Positions 1 to 7,947 of a DNA stretch of 20,914 nucleotides are shown in pieces (the stretch's first letter is position 1; the number at the start of each line of letters is the position of its first letter). Both the position numbers and the translations under genes were made by a program. This stretch comes from a virus: positions 1-20,914 of the IMG/VR virus record IMGVR_UViG_3300030103_001830; one strand, given 5' to 3'. Under the pieces are notes generated by a model. It saw only the letters and a program-made list of their open reading frames with translations. It was not told the DNA's origin and made no database searches.

Positions 1-66
1 TATTTTAGCCCTGTCACCTATAGTAGCTAATGTACCATCAATATCGCATAATATAATTCTTTTCAT
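1..66 (-). CDS. HAD-superfamily phosphatase, N-terminal fragment
   Basis: Only the first 22 codons lie in the window; the rest runs off the left edge. The peptide begins MKRIILCDIDGTLA, the hydrophobic strand plus DxDGT motif I of HAD phosphatases. The first Asp (D8) would be the phosphorylated nucleophile and D10 the acid/base. Phage proteins with this start are usually small deoxynucleotidases or the 3'-phosphatase half of polynucleotide kinase; the fragment cannot separate these. AAGGTG lies just upstream of the ATG, and the start follows the thyX stop by one base, so it is the next gene of the same leftward operon. Next to thyX, a role in nucleotide metabolism is plausible but inferred. 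Confidence 0.7.
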   Translation of the reverse strand, partial: MKRIILCDIDGTLATIGDRAKI

Positions 67-67
67 A

Positions 68-721
68 TTACACCTTTTTGTTTAATGGTTTAGCCATTGA
101 AGGAGCAGACCACTCTTTTGGAGTTAAAAATGGTTCTGCCCAATCATGTACTTTAATAACTTCAGCTACCATAAGCTTGAAGACCTCTCTGTATTCACCT
201 TGTGCTCTTGGGCTTAATCTAGACTTAGCCATTTCATGCAAAGTTCTTAAATTAAATTTAGCTACGATATTAGTGTGAATATTTGTAGGCAATATACCTC
301 TAGCATCTTCTGCATTTACTCCTGAGTTTCTTAACTTTTGATAATACTCATTTATAGTTTTCATAGCTTCATCATAATGATGTTTACCTGCTGGGTACTT
401 TTCTATTTCTTCAGGTACAAAATAACCGAAGCCTTGCATATCCACTGTACGTTGTGATTGTTGTGCGTAGCTACCTTGTCTTGTGCGTACAAACTGATGA
501 GTAAAGCCACGAGTAACTTCTCTAATATCAAATACATAATCAACAAACTCCCATGATGATTTTATAGTATTTAGCATATAATCCAGTTCAGCTTGTTTTT
601 TATCTTCTGGCCAATCTTTAATTTTAGCATACGCATCATCTTCATTCATTAACCTAGTATTCTTAGTAAACAATAAAAGGTTTTTAGCATCGCTAGTATA
701 ATTTATTAATTTAACCTTCAT
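68..721 (-). CDS. thyX: Flavin-dependent thymidylate synthase ThyX
   Basis: ThyX makes dTMP from dUMP using methylenetetrahydrofolate and FAD/NADPH. The 217-aa length is normal. The signature RHRX7S appears at residues 79-89 as RTRQGSYAQQS, so the usual His is Thr (T80) while both Arg and the Ser (S89) are kept. A second conserved block, NIVAKFNLRTLHEMAKSR to AQGEYRE (about 151-179), supplies the Asn/Arg residues that bind dUMP. The ATG is preceded by GAGGAG. Its start overlaps the end of the upstream lipoprotein gene by 11 bases, so translation is probably coupled. It would supply dTTP for phage DNA synthesis, which suits this AT-rich genome and the replication genes of the operon. The family call is firm; whether the His-to-Thr change alters the chemistry is open. 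Confidence 0.93.
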   Translation of the reverse strand: MKVKLINYTSDAKNLLLFTKNTRLMNEDDAYAKIKDWPEDKKQAELDYMLNTIKSSWEFVDYVFDIREVTRGFTHQFVRTRQGSYAQQSQRTVDMQGFGYFVPEEIEKYPAGKHHYDEAMKTINEYYQKLRNSGVNAEDARGILPTNIHTNIVAKFNLRTLHEMAKSRLSPRAQGEYREVFKLMVAEVIKVHDWAEPFLTPKEWSAPSMAKPLNKKV

Positions 722-1160
722 TGTCTAACTCCTCTATCAACTCATTGGTAAACTGATGAGGAACAGCCAACATTACATAAGCCTCAAAATTACTACCACT
801 CTTTTTAATATTAACTTTAACTCTTTCAAAGTTTTCAATACGCATATTAATAGTTTCAATAAAAGCTACTTCAGTATTTTGAGCTGAACCTCTTGATAAA
901 TAATATTTTGATTTGCCTTTTACTTCACTAGCTATCATATCAGCTGCTGTACGTTTTGCTGCCATTGTTGCCATATCTAAGGCAAGTTGTTTATGTTTAG
1001 ATTTACCATACCCACTGACTACAGTGCTACCTTCTACTGTTGGTGGGTCAATGTACCATATTGGGTCAGGAGAGTTAAAGTTATAAGAACACCCTCCTAA
1101 AAATTTTATTACTATGACAAATATTACAATGCCTATAAATAATTTTATGTATTCTCTCAT
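711..1160 (-). CDS. Putative LPP20-like lipoprotein
   Basis: A 149-aa protein with a lipoprotein-type signal: charged start (MREYIK), a hydrophobic run to about residue 20, and a lipobox-like LGGC with C24 as the lipidated residue. The mature part begins SYNFNSPDPIWYIDPP and continues with an Ala-rich helix (LALDMATMAAKRTAADMI) and a predicted alpha/beta end. This arrangement (WY.DPP, then repeated ALD/AARA helix) resembles LPP20-type outer-membrane lipoproteins; that match is from memory. Residue -2 of the lipobox is Gly, which is tolerated but not optimal. AGAAAGGA stands 7 bases before the ATG. It sits oddly among replication genes. Phage lipoproteins such as T5 Llp block receptors, so superinfection exclusion is one hypothesis; a cell-envelope role is the safe statement. 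Confidence 0.65.
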   Translation of the reverse strand: MREYIKLFIGIVIFVIVIKFLGGCSYNFNSPDPIWYIDPPTVEGSTVVSGYGKSKHKQLALDMATMAAKRTAADMIASEVKGKSKYYLSRGSAQNTEVAFIETINMRIENFERVKVNIKKSGSNFEAYVMLAVPHQFTNELIEELDNEG

Positions 1161-1161
1161 A

Positions 1162-2082
1162 TTATATTCCTTTCTTACTGTGTAGTTGAATTAAATAATT
1201 ATCACCAATCATATTATCAATAACATTTATATCATCAACAATATCATCAAGCAATAACTGCCTCCATGTAGCAAACCTACCCACAGAAAAAATATTATAC
1301 TTTTGTGTTAAATACAAAATAAATTCTTTACGAACTTTTTCTTCTATTGGTAAAAGTTTACCATACTTCATCTCAGACACTGTTATGTATTTTAACTCAT
1401 ATGGCTTTACACCAAAATCATCTTTTAAAAAACTAAAAATATCTGAGCCGTCTTTTGTTGGTCTAGAAATGTACTCTGCCATAACTACATTACCAGTTAT
1501 TGATACTCTGTAGCAATCTGTTATATCACTAGGATAATAAACAGTCTGATACAAAGATGTTTTAGGATTAGTTATAACAGCCCTTTTAGACCAAATAGTC
1601 TTAAACTTAAAATCAGGTTTATTTGGCCAACTAATTATCTTCATCATAGTCGGCATAGGTATTGTGGATAAAATAGGTTCTCTAAAATTGTTACAAGCTT
1701 CATAATTTAAAATTTCATTATACTCAATATTTAAACTATTAGCCATTAAGCTTATAAATTTTAAAGGTGCTATGTATCTGTGTACTGGTTCAAGATTACT
1801 AATAGACCTATCATAATAAGCACCTGTTACTTTTAAAGAATATTTATTGCTTAAAAATAAATCAGGTTTAGTAATCAACCTATCTTCATACTTTATAGCC
1901 TTACTAACTTTTACCTTTTTAAAAGGGATACCAGTGGCTATAGCTACCTTATCAGACCTAAACCTTAACAATGCGTCATGGTTGTTGGGTAATGAAGGTT
2001 GTCCTTCTTTTATAGTTGGATTATATCTGCGTAACATATTAGCAGTTAACAGACCACCCATACCTGCACCATAGATAATCAT
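1162..2082 (-). CDS. FAD/NAD(P)-binding Rossmann-fold protein, probable oxidoreductase
   Basis: A 306-aa protein that opens with a dinucleotide-binding turn: MIIYGAGMGGLLTA gives GxGxxG at G5, G7 and G10 directly after a very short first strand. The C-terminus has NIFSVGRFATW followed by an acidic LLLDDIVDDI helix. This resembles the last FAD-contacting strand and helix of amine-oxidase/UDP-galactopyranose-mutase-like flavoproteins (GR followed by a helix). The middle, with YYDRSISNLEPVHRYIAP at about 89-106, is not a domain I recognise. The start ATG overlaps the upstream stop as ATGA, so translation is coupled. The substrate is unknown. Beside thyX and a HAD phosphatase it could act on nucleotides, on DNA-base or tRNA modification, or on a host cofactor; all of these are inference. 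Confidence 0.6.
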   Translation of the reverse strand: MIIYGAGMGGLLTANMLRRYNPTIKEGQPSLPNNHDALLRFRSDKVAIATGIPFKKVKVSKAIKYEDRLITKPDLFLSNKYSLKVTGAYYDRSISNLEPVHRYIAPLKFISLMANSLNIEYNEILNYEACNNFREPILSTIPMPTMMKIISWPNKPDFKFKTIWSKRAVITNPKTSLYQTVYYPSDITDCYRVSITGNVVMAEYISRPTKDGSDIFSFLKDDFGVKPYELKYITVSEMKYGKLLPIEEKVRKEFILYLTQKYNIFSVGRFATWRQLLLDDIVDDINVIDNMIGDNYLIQLHSKKGI

Positions 2083-2648
2083 CTCTTGAACCTAATTCTG
2101 CCTTTTGCTAGATCCCATGCTAGGTCTTGACGTCTACCACCTTTAGCTATAAAATCTTCATATGTTAACCCTTTATTTTTAATAACAATATCTAAAGAAC
2201 TAAAGCCATGACTTTCTCTACGTCTTGGGTTTACAATTAAGTCTGTGGTAAGCTTTCTGCCTTTAAAAAATGACTTACGTCCTCGAGTTTCTTCACCATT
2301 TAAACTTCTATTAGACTTAGGTTTTTTATTAGTAGGTTCTGGGTCAAGCTTACGGATGATACCTTCAGTTCTTAGTTTTTCAAAAAGATTCATTAGTCGC
2401 TCTGCTCCAGTCCTGCGGTCAGCGAATCTTCTAACCCTTTTAACTTTTGTTCTATCGGTATAACTATTATAAAGTTCTACCATATCATCAGAAGTTATTG
2501 TACTGTAATTATCAATTAGGTCGTTTATGTTTCTAATTAATATACCTGATTTAGCGTCGTCTTTAGCTTGAGTTATTGTATCAAAACAAGCCACAGTGCT
2601 AAGTTGATTCTTACTATACTTTTTTAAAAATAATTTATATATCGCCAT
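2079..2648 (-). CDS. Conserved phage protein, basic, unknown function
   Basis: A 189-aa protein with no recognised family. A central basic stretch (VKRVRRFADRRTGAERLM, about residues 74-91) resembles the 'F.DR..A..R' helix seen in several small phage and bacterial DNA-associated proteins. It is followed by a low-complexity Lys/Pro/Asn linker (about 102-125) and a C-terminal segment ending RRQDLAWDLAKGRIRFKR. The high basic charge suggests nucleic-acid binding, but no catalytic motif is visible. The start overlaps the end of the 75-aa gene upstream by 14 bases and the stop overlaps the next start, so it is an internal operon gene. The reading frame is continuous and its codon use is like its neighbours. 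Confidence 0.6.
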   Translation of the reverse strand: MAIYKLFLKKYSKNQLSTVACFDTITQAKDDAKSGILIRNINDLIDNYSTITSDDMVELYNSYTDRTKVKRVRRFADRRTGAERLMNLFEKLRTEGIIRKLDPEPTNKKPKSNRSLNGEETRGRKSFFKGRKLTTDLIVNPRRRESHGFSSLDIVIKNKGLTYEDFIAKGGRRQDLAWDLAKGRIRFKR

Positions 2649-2862
2649 TATCTGCTCCTTCCTCTTCTTTAAGTTTTGATAAAATATTATCTTGTGAAGT
2701 TAAAAAACTTTGTACCATGTTCAACATACGTTCTTGTTGTGCCATAGCTTTTACAGTATAATCTATATATTCATAATAATCTTTTTTTAATAGATCGTAC
2801 TTTTCTTGTGTTGTTATTTCAGCTACATCTATAGCCTCAATATATTTTTTTACATAATGCAT
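2635..2862 (-). CDS. Small helical protein, unknown
   Basis: A 75-aa protein that is largely helical by inspection, with heptad-like spacing from about residue 15 to 65 and an acidic end (KLKEEEGADNGDI). No family is recognised. The start is well supported: AGAAAGGA lies 7 bases before the ATG, in the same context as at 8234 and 8491. A possible promoter lies in the 67-base gap upstream, so it may be the first gene of a secondary transcript. A structural or adaptor role is possible but not shown. Confidence 0.6.
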   Translation of the reverse strand: MHYVKKYIEAIDVAEITTQEKYDLLKKDYYEYIDYTVKAMAQQERMLNMVQSFLTSQDNILSKLKEEEGADNGDI

Positions 2863-2888
2863 AATTTATTCCTTTCTCAATATTGTTA

Positions 2889-2916
2889 GTATTATTTAAA
2901 ATCATTTTAATTACAA
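2889..2916 (-). promoter_or_regulatory. Possible sigma70-like promoter, weak
   Basis: On the minus strand TTGTAA (-35, 2911-2916) and TAATAC (-10, 2889-2894) are 16 bp apart in the only real gap of the leftward block (2863-2929). Downstream is AACAATATT then GAGAAAGGA, the same arrangement as in the promoter/RBS region before 8234. The -10 box is a poor match, so this is tentative. Confidence 0.35.
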
Positions 2917-2929
2917 CATTTATTTTACG

Positions 2930-4405
2930 TCAGTTAAAATCAAAGTGTTTCAAAGTTCTTGGTTGTACGATGTATAATTTATTTTTCGCCCTAGTTATAG
3001 CCACATACCAAACTCGTAACTCTTCATCACTATAAATATTATCAAAACTTTTTTTGCCCATATCTGTCAATAATAATACATTATCAGCTTCACCACCTTT
3101 AATTTGATGGATGGTACTAATTATTATTTTAGGCTTATCACTAAACTTTTCTCCATTGCGTAAACATGCTCTTAAATATTCTCTATCTTGAAGTGGGATT
3201 AATTTTAAAACTTTAAGCCATGATTGTTTTAACATATCTTTAGGTAAACCGATATCATTAACTCCATAAGTTTCGAGATCTTCTAATTTGTGTTTTATTG
3301 GAATAAATTTTAAAACATTTTTAGCTTCACTTATAGATAGCTTATTACCTTTGCGTAAACTTTCCCAAGATACTATAGCTTTAGTTATATCTGTACTTAG
3401 GGAACTATTGTTATGTATGATGTAACCTCTGCCTTGTTGTATGGCTACTTGTTTACATCGGTTGAGTAAATACTTTGACCTAGCTAATAAAAGCCAATCA
3501 CCTTTTAAATTAATTTCTTGTTCACTAGCCACCCACTCAACTGCACCTTCATATTCTCTAGGGTGCCAAGTTTTAGAATATCTCTTTTTTATTCTTTTTA
3601 ATATTTTATTAGCTAAGTGATGAATGGTTGATGGTATTCTATAAGATTGTGGTAGGACTATCTTGTTCCCTTTTAAAGATAAAAATTTATTAACATCAGC
3701 ACCAGCCCATCCAAAAATAGCTTGGTCATCGTCACCTGCTATAAAAACTTTTTTTGCAGACTTGGCTAACCTTATACCTAGCTTGTATTGCAAAGAAGAT
3801 AAATCTTGTGCCTCATCAAATATACAAACATCAACAGGTAGTGTGCCTTCATACTTTTCTAACATATCAGTAAAATCAAATAACCCAAACTCATGTTTAT
3901 ATTTTTTTAAAGTTTGTTTGTATTGTTCTACCGCATGATATGTTAAATCTGTTACATTAGATAATTCAAATTGTTGCTCAGTTGTGCGCATTGTCATCCT
4001 AGCTAGTGCATCTATTCTAGCACATTTATCTCCAAGACCATCGCCCACAGGTAACATTGTAACCTCGTCATAAATACCTTTAAAAGTTAAACCCATAGCC
4101 CTACCAAATTTTTTATAATGACTAGGTGTCATAACTTCATCAGACCTCAACCCTAATTGTTTAAAAGCTAAAGAGTGTATTGTTCTAAAGAATGGCATTC
4201 TATCTTCATCAAACCCAAACCTAGCTATGGCACGTTCTATGGCTTCATTTGCAGCTTTACGAGTAAAAGCTAAAAATGCAATACGTTCCGGAGGTATACC
4301 ACTCTCAATAGCTTCATCCACTATATTTAATAGAGCAGTAGTTTTACCAGTTCCAGGAGGACCAAGTATTATATTAACCCTGTGTGAAGTCTTTAATTTT
4401 ACCAT
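2930..4405 (-). CDS. UvrD/Rep-like superfamily 1 DNA helicase
   Basis: An ATP-dependent 3'-5' type SF1A helicase, probably the replicative or repair unwinding enzyme. Motifs appear in order over 491 aa: Walker A GPPGTGKTT (15-23); motif Ia AFTRKAANE (46-54); motif II DEAQD (197-201) with the catalytic Glu; motif III GDDDQAIFGWAGAD (224-237); motif IV QSYR (253-256); motif V ISTIHQIKGGEADNV (about 430-445); motif VI VWYVAITRAKNKLYIV near residue 470. The length is below that of full UvrD (about 720), so the accessory 1B/2B subdomains must be short, as in other phage versions. The ATG lies within the upstream gene (32-base overlap). The start has no clear SD, so translation is probably coupled. 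It lies two genes downstream of the primase, consistent with a shared replisome. Confidence 0.93.
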   Translation of the reverse strand: MVKLKTSHRVNIILGPPGTGKTTALLNIVDEAIESGIPPERIAFLAFTRKAANEAIERAIARFGFDEDRMPFFRTIHSLAFKQLGLRSDEVMTPSHYKKFGRAMGLTFKGIYDEVTMLPVGDGLGDKCARIDALARMTMRTTEQQFELSNVTDLTYHAVEQYKQTLKKYKHEFGLFDFTDMLEKYEGTLPVDVCIFDEAQDLSSLQYKLGIRLAKSAKKVFIAGDDDQAIFGWAGADVNKFLSLKGNKIVLPQSYRIPSTIHHLANKILKRIKKRYSKTWHPREYEGAVEWVASEQEINLKGDWLLLARSKYLLNRCKQVAIQQGRGYIIHNNSSLSTDITKAIVSWESLRKGNKLSISEAKNVLKFIPIKHKLEDLETYGVNDIGLPKDMLKQSWLKVLKLIPLQDREYLRACLRNGEKFSDKPKIIISTIHQIKGGEADNVLLLTDMGKKSFDNIYSDEELRVWYVAITRAKNKLYIVQPRTLKHFDFN

Positions 4406-4619
4406 TGCGTATTTTTTCCAATATTATTTTAGCAGTGCTAACCCAACCGAAGTCATCAGTTTTGAATGTACCATTTTCTAAAATAGTTTCTAAAGCCATA
4501 AATAATTCAGCTATATCGTCGTCTGTTAAATCTTCTCTAACTCTACGGAACAGTTCTACATTTTCATGCTTGTTCTGCCAGTTAGTTAATCTCCATGATT
4601 CAATTGGTGGTATTGTCAT
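4374..4619 (-). CDS. Conserved small phage protein, unknown
   Basis: An 81-aa mixed-charge protein starting MTIPPIESWRLTNWQN, with an acidic helix (LTDDDIAELFMALETIL) and a mostly helical C-terminus. No motif is recognised. The ATG follows the primase stop directly, with GGAGG about 9 bases upstream inside the primase end. Its own end overlaps the helicase start by 32 bases. Its place between primase and helicase suggests a replication accessory such as a loader or clamp-like peptide, but nothing in the sequence proves it. Confidence 0.6.
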   Translation of the reverse strand: MTIPPIESWRLTNWQNKHENVELFRRVREDLTDDDIAELFMALETILENGTFKTDDFGWVSTAKIILEKIRNGKIKDFTQG

Positions 4620-6152
4620 TTAAAAATCCTCCTGTATTGTTGATGGTAAGTCTAGGTCTTCTTCTTCATAAAACTCTGGTGCTGTAACGGACCAGACCTT
4701 GACAGGTTTACCTTTTATTTTAAAAGTTTTACGTTCTGCTCCTGCATCTCTAAGCCAAGACCATATTTGATGTTGGTTAGAATATTTGTACCTTCTAGTT
4801 TCTAAGTAGATGAAAAGATCTTCAGATCTAAAAAATACTCTTTTAGTTTCTATATCATGATAAGGTTTACCATTCATTATTTCATCTCTATGACGAGCCT
4901 GCACCTTACCAGTTAAGAATGTATCTAAGAATCTTTCAAACTGACCTTTAGGTGAAGCATCATCAGGATCTTGTACAATCTCTACTACTTCAAGTAATTC
5001 ATTTATACGATGCTCCCACCTTTGAGCAGGCATAGTGGATGGGCATTTGTTTAATCTTTCTACACAAAGTTTTTGTAACTTGCGTTGGTCTAATAATTGG
5101 TCGGTGTTTGTTTCAATACGTTCCCCACCTATTTCAATATACCATCGTACAGATTCTTTATTTGTAGTTTCATATTTAGTAATACTATCTATTTCAATAC
5201 TAGCCCCAGACATATTAGACCCAACCCCAAACTTACGTTTAATACATTTAACTCTTTCACAATAGTTACAGATGGGTGCTTGTTTGCAGGTATATTCATA
5301 ATCCTTTTTAGCTACACCTTTAACTATGCCACTAACCTCTGAAGCTGATAGGGGAGGTTTAACATATTCATAGTTATGCTTCATGACGTCTTCTTGCCAA
5401 TCGTCTGGGTTCTTTTTTCTATAGTAAACTCCTATATTAAATAAGGACACATTCCTAGTACCCTCAGGAAAGCCCATAGTAGATAAATGTTGTAAGCATG
5501 GTGGACCATCTTCAAACATATCTATGAGTCTTGGTTGATAGGATTGTAATTTTTCTAAGGTTGTTGTTTTACTTTCTGCATAATCTAAAAATTCTTTTAG
5601 CGATAATTTTTTACCATCTTTAATAGCATATCGCTCTGAGTTCTCGCCACCATGATAACATAAGTTAATCCAATTACCTCTATCACGTTCATTGGCTCGA
5701 TTAGTTTGTTTAGGAAATATCTCTACACCACCATAGCCTAATTGTGCTGCGAACTCATTTAGCTTACTTACTACCTTAGTAGCTTTGACTGGTGGGTCTA
5801 AGAATAAATAAAGATGGGCTCCTCCACTTTTACTACGGCACAGAACTAATGGGGTATCTTTTATTCTTTTTTCAAGATCTTCTAATTTTTCATTTAAAGT
5901 TATAGCACCTTTAATATCTATATCAATCGCTCCAAAGCTACATGTATTATCACTCTTTAACATTATAATACCTAATATATAGTCTTCACCATTGAGGTGG
6001 TCTTGATAATTTTTAATGGTGGGAGGTTCGGATATAGTTAAAGCCCTGCCAGATAACTTACCTTCAGCTGACTTGTTGAATACTTTATATTGACCATAAG
6101 CATGTTCATAGCCACTAAAGAGTTTCATAAACCTTTTAATGTTATCTGGCAC
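4620..6152 (-). CDS. AEP-family primase, TOTE-associated type
   Basis: An archaeo-eukaryotic primase that would prime DNA synthesis. The N-terminal catalytic domain has FMKLFSGYEHAYGQY (8-22), the metal-binding FGAIDIDI (73-80; D77, D79), CRSKSGGAHLYLFL (105-118; H113) and EIFPKQTNRANERDRGNW (144-161). This order resembles the AEP-TOTE primase domain. A PriCT-like helical region follows (about 225-285). A cysteine cluster follows next (C289, C295, C298, C303 in YTCKQAPICNYCERVKC). It probably binds a metal and is typical of phage primases of this kind. The last 200 residues are less clear and include a possible winged-helix end. GTG is the start, with AGGAAGAG just upstream. Neighbours are an SSB-like gene before it and a helicase after it. 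Combined primase-polymerase activity is possible, since no other polymerase is in the window. Confidence 0.85.
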   Translation of the reverse strand: MPDNIKRFMKLFSGYEHAYGQYKVFNKSAEGKLSGRALTISEPPTIKNYQDHLNGEDYILGIIMLKSDNTCSFGAIDIDIKGAITLNEKLEDLEKRIKDTPLVLCRSKSGGAHLYLFLDPPVKATKVVSKLNEFAAQLGYGGVEIFPKQTNRANERDRGNWINLCYHGGENSERYAIKDGKKLSLKEFLDYAESKTTTLEKLQSYQPRLIDMFEDGPPCLQHLSTMGFPEGTRNVSLFNIGVYYRKKNPDDWQEDVMKHNYEYVKPPLSASEVSGIVKGVAKKDYEYTCKQAPICNYCERVKCIKRKFGVGSNMSGASIEIDSITKYETTNKESVRWYIEIGGERIETNTDQLLDQRKLQKLCVERLNKCPSTMPAQRWEHRINELLEVVEIVQDPDDASPKGQFERFLDTFLTGKVQARHRDEIMNGKPYHDIETKRVFFRSEDLFIYLETRRYKYSNQHQIWSWLRDAGAERKTFKIKGKPVKVWSVTAPEFYEEEDLDLPSTIQEDF

Positions 6153-6163
6153 GAGCTCTTCCT

Positions 6164-6985
6164 CTACATTACGTCAGAGTCATTATCATCATCTTTAGAA
6201 TCTTCTGGGGCAACTTTTACATCGCCTGACTTAATTTGGTCTCTGAAGGCTCTAGCTGATAAATAGATTTGGTCACCATTTTTAAGTTGCTTCATGATGC
6301 CTCCACTATCACTATCAAACATAGGCTCAACATCCCAACCAAACCATTCACCTTTATCATTACTCATAGGCACAGTCTTTAACTTATAAGCATTATAAAA
6401 GATAGCAGGATTAAACACCCCATTACCATCAGGCTTAGGAACTTGTAGAGCAGCAGTCATACTATTCCATCTACGAGCAACCTTTAACATACTACTTGTC
6501 ATAGATATTAAAGCTTGAGTAGTGGCTCCTGTTTTTTCATCATACAAGTACACAAAGTACTCTGCTGTAGTTACTACTTCATTACCCTCAGTGGTGATGT
6601 CTTTCATTGAACCTTGAGGCTTCTCACACATCTCAAGGATACTGCTATTAGTGCCATGGTCTTTAACTAAACCACCACCAGCATCTCTAGGCTTCCACTC
6701 AATGTACTTTCTATTATAGTTAACTGGGATTACTGTTACACCCTTTTCTCCACTATAGATATCTTTAGTTACTGAGTTCATAATATCCCCAACCTCAGCA
6801 CCTTCAATATACTTACCATCCCTTTTATTAACTTGTGGGGAATTAGTTTGTAAGACTTGAAGTCTGGGTATCATGTAGTCTTCGTTGGTCATACCTTCTT
6901 GACCGACACTAGCATCTTCCATTAGCATAGCTGGGTCAATTGTTGATACTGTAGTATCATTCTTTTTTTGTACTGCTTTCACCAT
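6164..6985 (-). CDS. Probable single-stranded DNA-binding protein
   Basis: A 273-aa protein. It has a Met/Asp-rich N-terminus, a core beginning MIPRLQVLQTNSPQV (about 42-56), conserved blocks VTVIPVNYNRKYIEW (about 104-118) and PRDAGGGLV, and a strongly acidic tail (EDSKDDDNDSDVM). Phage proteins with this core plus an acidic C-terminus occur beside primase and helicase genes and are usually annotated as ssDNA-binding. The acidic tail is the shared functional feature with T7 gp2.5 and bacterial SSB, where it recruits partners. I know the family from context rather than from a structure. The ATG has AAGGAGT 7 bases upstream, and a 1-base gap separates it from the upstream gene. Confidence 0.6.
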   Translation of the reverse strand: MVKAVQKKNDTTVSTIDPAMLMEDASVGQEGMTNEDYMIPRLQVLQTNSPQVNKRDGKYIEGAEVGDIMNSVTKDIYSGEKGVTVIPVNYNRKYIEWKPRDAGGGLVKDHGTNSSILEMCEKPQGSMKDITTEGNEVVTTAEYFVYLYDEKTGATTQALISMTSSMLKVARRWNSMTAALQVPKPDGNGVFNPAIFYNAYKLKTVPMSNDKGEWFGWDVEPMFDSDSGGIMKQLKNGDQIYLSARAFRDQIKSGDVKVAPEDSKDDDNDSDVM

Positions 6986-6986
6986 A

Positions 6987-7580
6987 TTAATTACTCCTTT
7001 TTATAACGGCACGATGGCCAGTGAAAATTTTAAAAACGTCATAGGGAACTTCTTTACCATTGGCTATTTGTTCTTTGAGCCAAGAGTTAAGTCTCCTAGG
7101 ATTTACTTCAGACTTGTTAGCAAAGTCTAATTCTTTATCATTTAATATCTTTTCAAATTCTAAAGCCTTAGTATCTTCACCAGTTTGAAACTGAACTACA
7201 TAGTTGTTACTAATTAAAGACTCAGCCTTATTACTTCTAAGGTAAGTGTAACAGCTATCTTTACGTTGTACGAGTTCCTGCTTGAGTTCACCTTTGGCTC
7301 TATCTATGGCACCATTACTCGGTGTACTACCAGAAACTACATCATTCACTGAAACCTTTGTACCATCATTTAACTTAAACTCTTTTACGTTAAGGTTGTT
7401 CATTAACTCTGGTAAGTCTATTTCAGAAACTTGTCGTAAGTTCTGCTTCGCTAGTTTGAGTTGTTCTTCAAGACGGATTACCTCATCTTCGAGTTGGATC
7501 TGTCTTTCAGCTAACTCACTACATGCACCTATTTCATTGGATGAAGGTGCTACATCCTCTAGCAAGTTTATTTTAGTCAT
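6987..7580 (-). CDS. Conserved phage protein with N-terminal coiled coil
   Basis: A 197-aa protein. Residues about 22-55 form a clear coiled coil (ELAERQIQLEDEVIRLEEQ, continuing), followed by a beta-type section (VKEFKLNDGTKVSVND) and a conserved-looking end, NSWLKEQIANGKEVPYDVFK then IFTGHRAVIKR. I recognise this end from uncharacterised phage proteins found next to SSB-like genes, without a known function. AGAAAGGA stands 8 bases before the ATG. It is translated just ahead of the SSB-like gene, so a recombination or replication partner role is the best guess. Confidence 0.6.
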   Translation of the reverse strand: MTKINLLEDVAPSSNEIGACSELAERQIQLEDEVIRLEEQLKLAKQNLRQVSEIDLPELMNNLNVKEFKLNDGTKVSVNDVVSGSTPSNGAIDRAKGELKQELVQRKDSCYTYLRSNKAESLISNNYVVQFQTGEDTKALEFEKILNDKELDFANKSEVNPRRLNSWLKEQIANGKEVPYDVFKIFTGHRAVIKRSN

Positions 7581-7947
7581 GCTTTATTTCCTTTCTAAAT
7601 TCCAAGGTGGTCGGCATGTACCAGCCAGCTCTTCTATCCCTATCACCTTGCTCGATGTTACGTTCCCATCTGAGAACATTAATGATTGGAGATACTTCTG
7701 CAGCCAAAGCTGATACTATCATCACTGCTATTGGATCTCCACCTCCTGCCCAAAGTATATAGTCATTGGGACTGAAGTCTTTTAATAACCTACGAGCTTT
7801 CAAGATGGATGGTCCTGTTAAGAACTGAGGCTTTTCATTAGGCTCAAATATAACCTTCATTGAACCATAACGAGTAGCATCTGTTAAATCAGGAGTCCAT
7901 CCAAATTTATTCTCTCGTGGTCGTTGTACTAAGTAGACTGTTGCCAT
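7573..7947 (-). CDS. Conserved phage protein, unknown
   Basis: A 124-aa protein with no catalytic motif I can name. It starts MATVYLVQRPRENKFGWTPD and has a middle stretch, DYILWAGGGDPIAVMIVSAL, that looks like a buried strand-turn-helix. A basic segment follows (LRWERNIEQGDRDRRAGWY). Similar short proteins (LVQ.P...) sit in the early region of other phages; that is recollection only. The start overlaps the end of the previous gene by 19 bases without a clear SD, so coupling is likely. Its stop overlaps the strong RBS/ATG of the following coiled-coil gene. Confidence 0.6.
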   Translation of the reverse strand: MATVYLVQRPRENKFGWTPDLTDATRYGSMKVIFEPNEKPQFLTGPSILKARRLLKDFSPNDYILWAGGGDPIAVMIVSALAAEVSPIINVLRWERNIEQGDRDRRAGWYMPTTLEFRKEIKHD

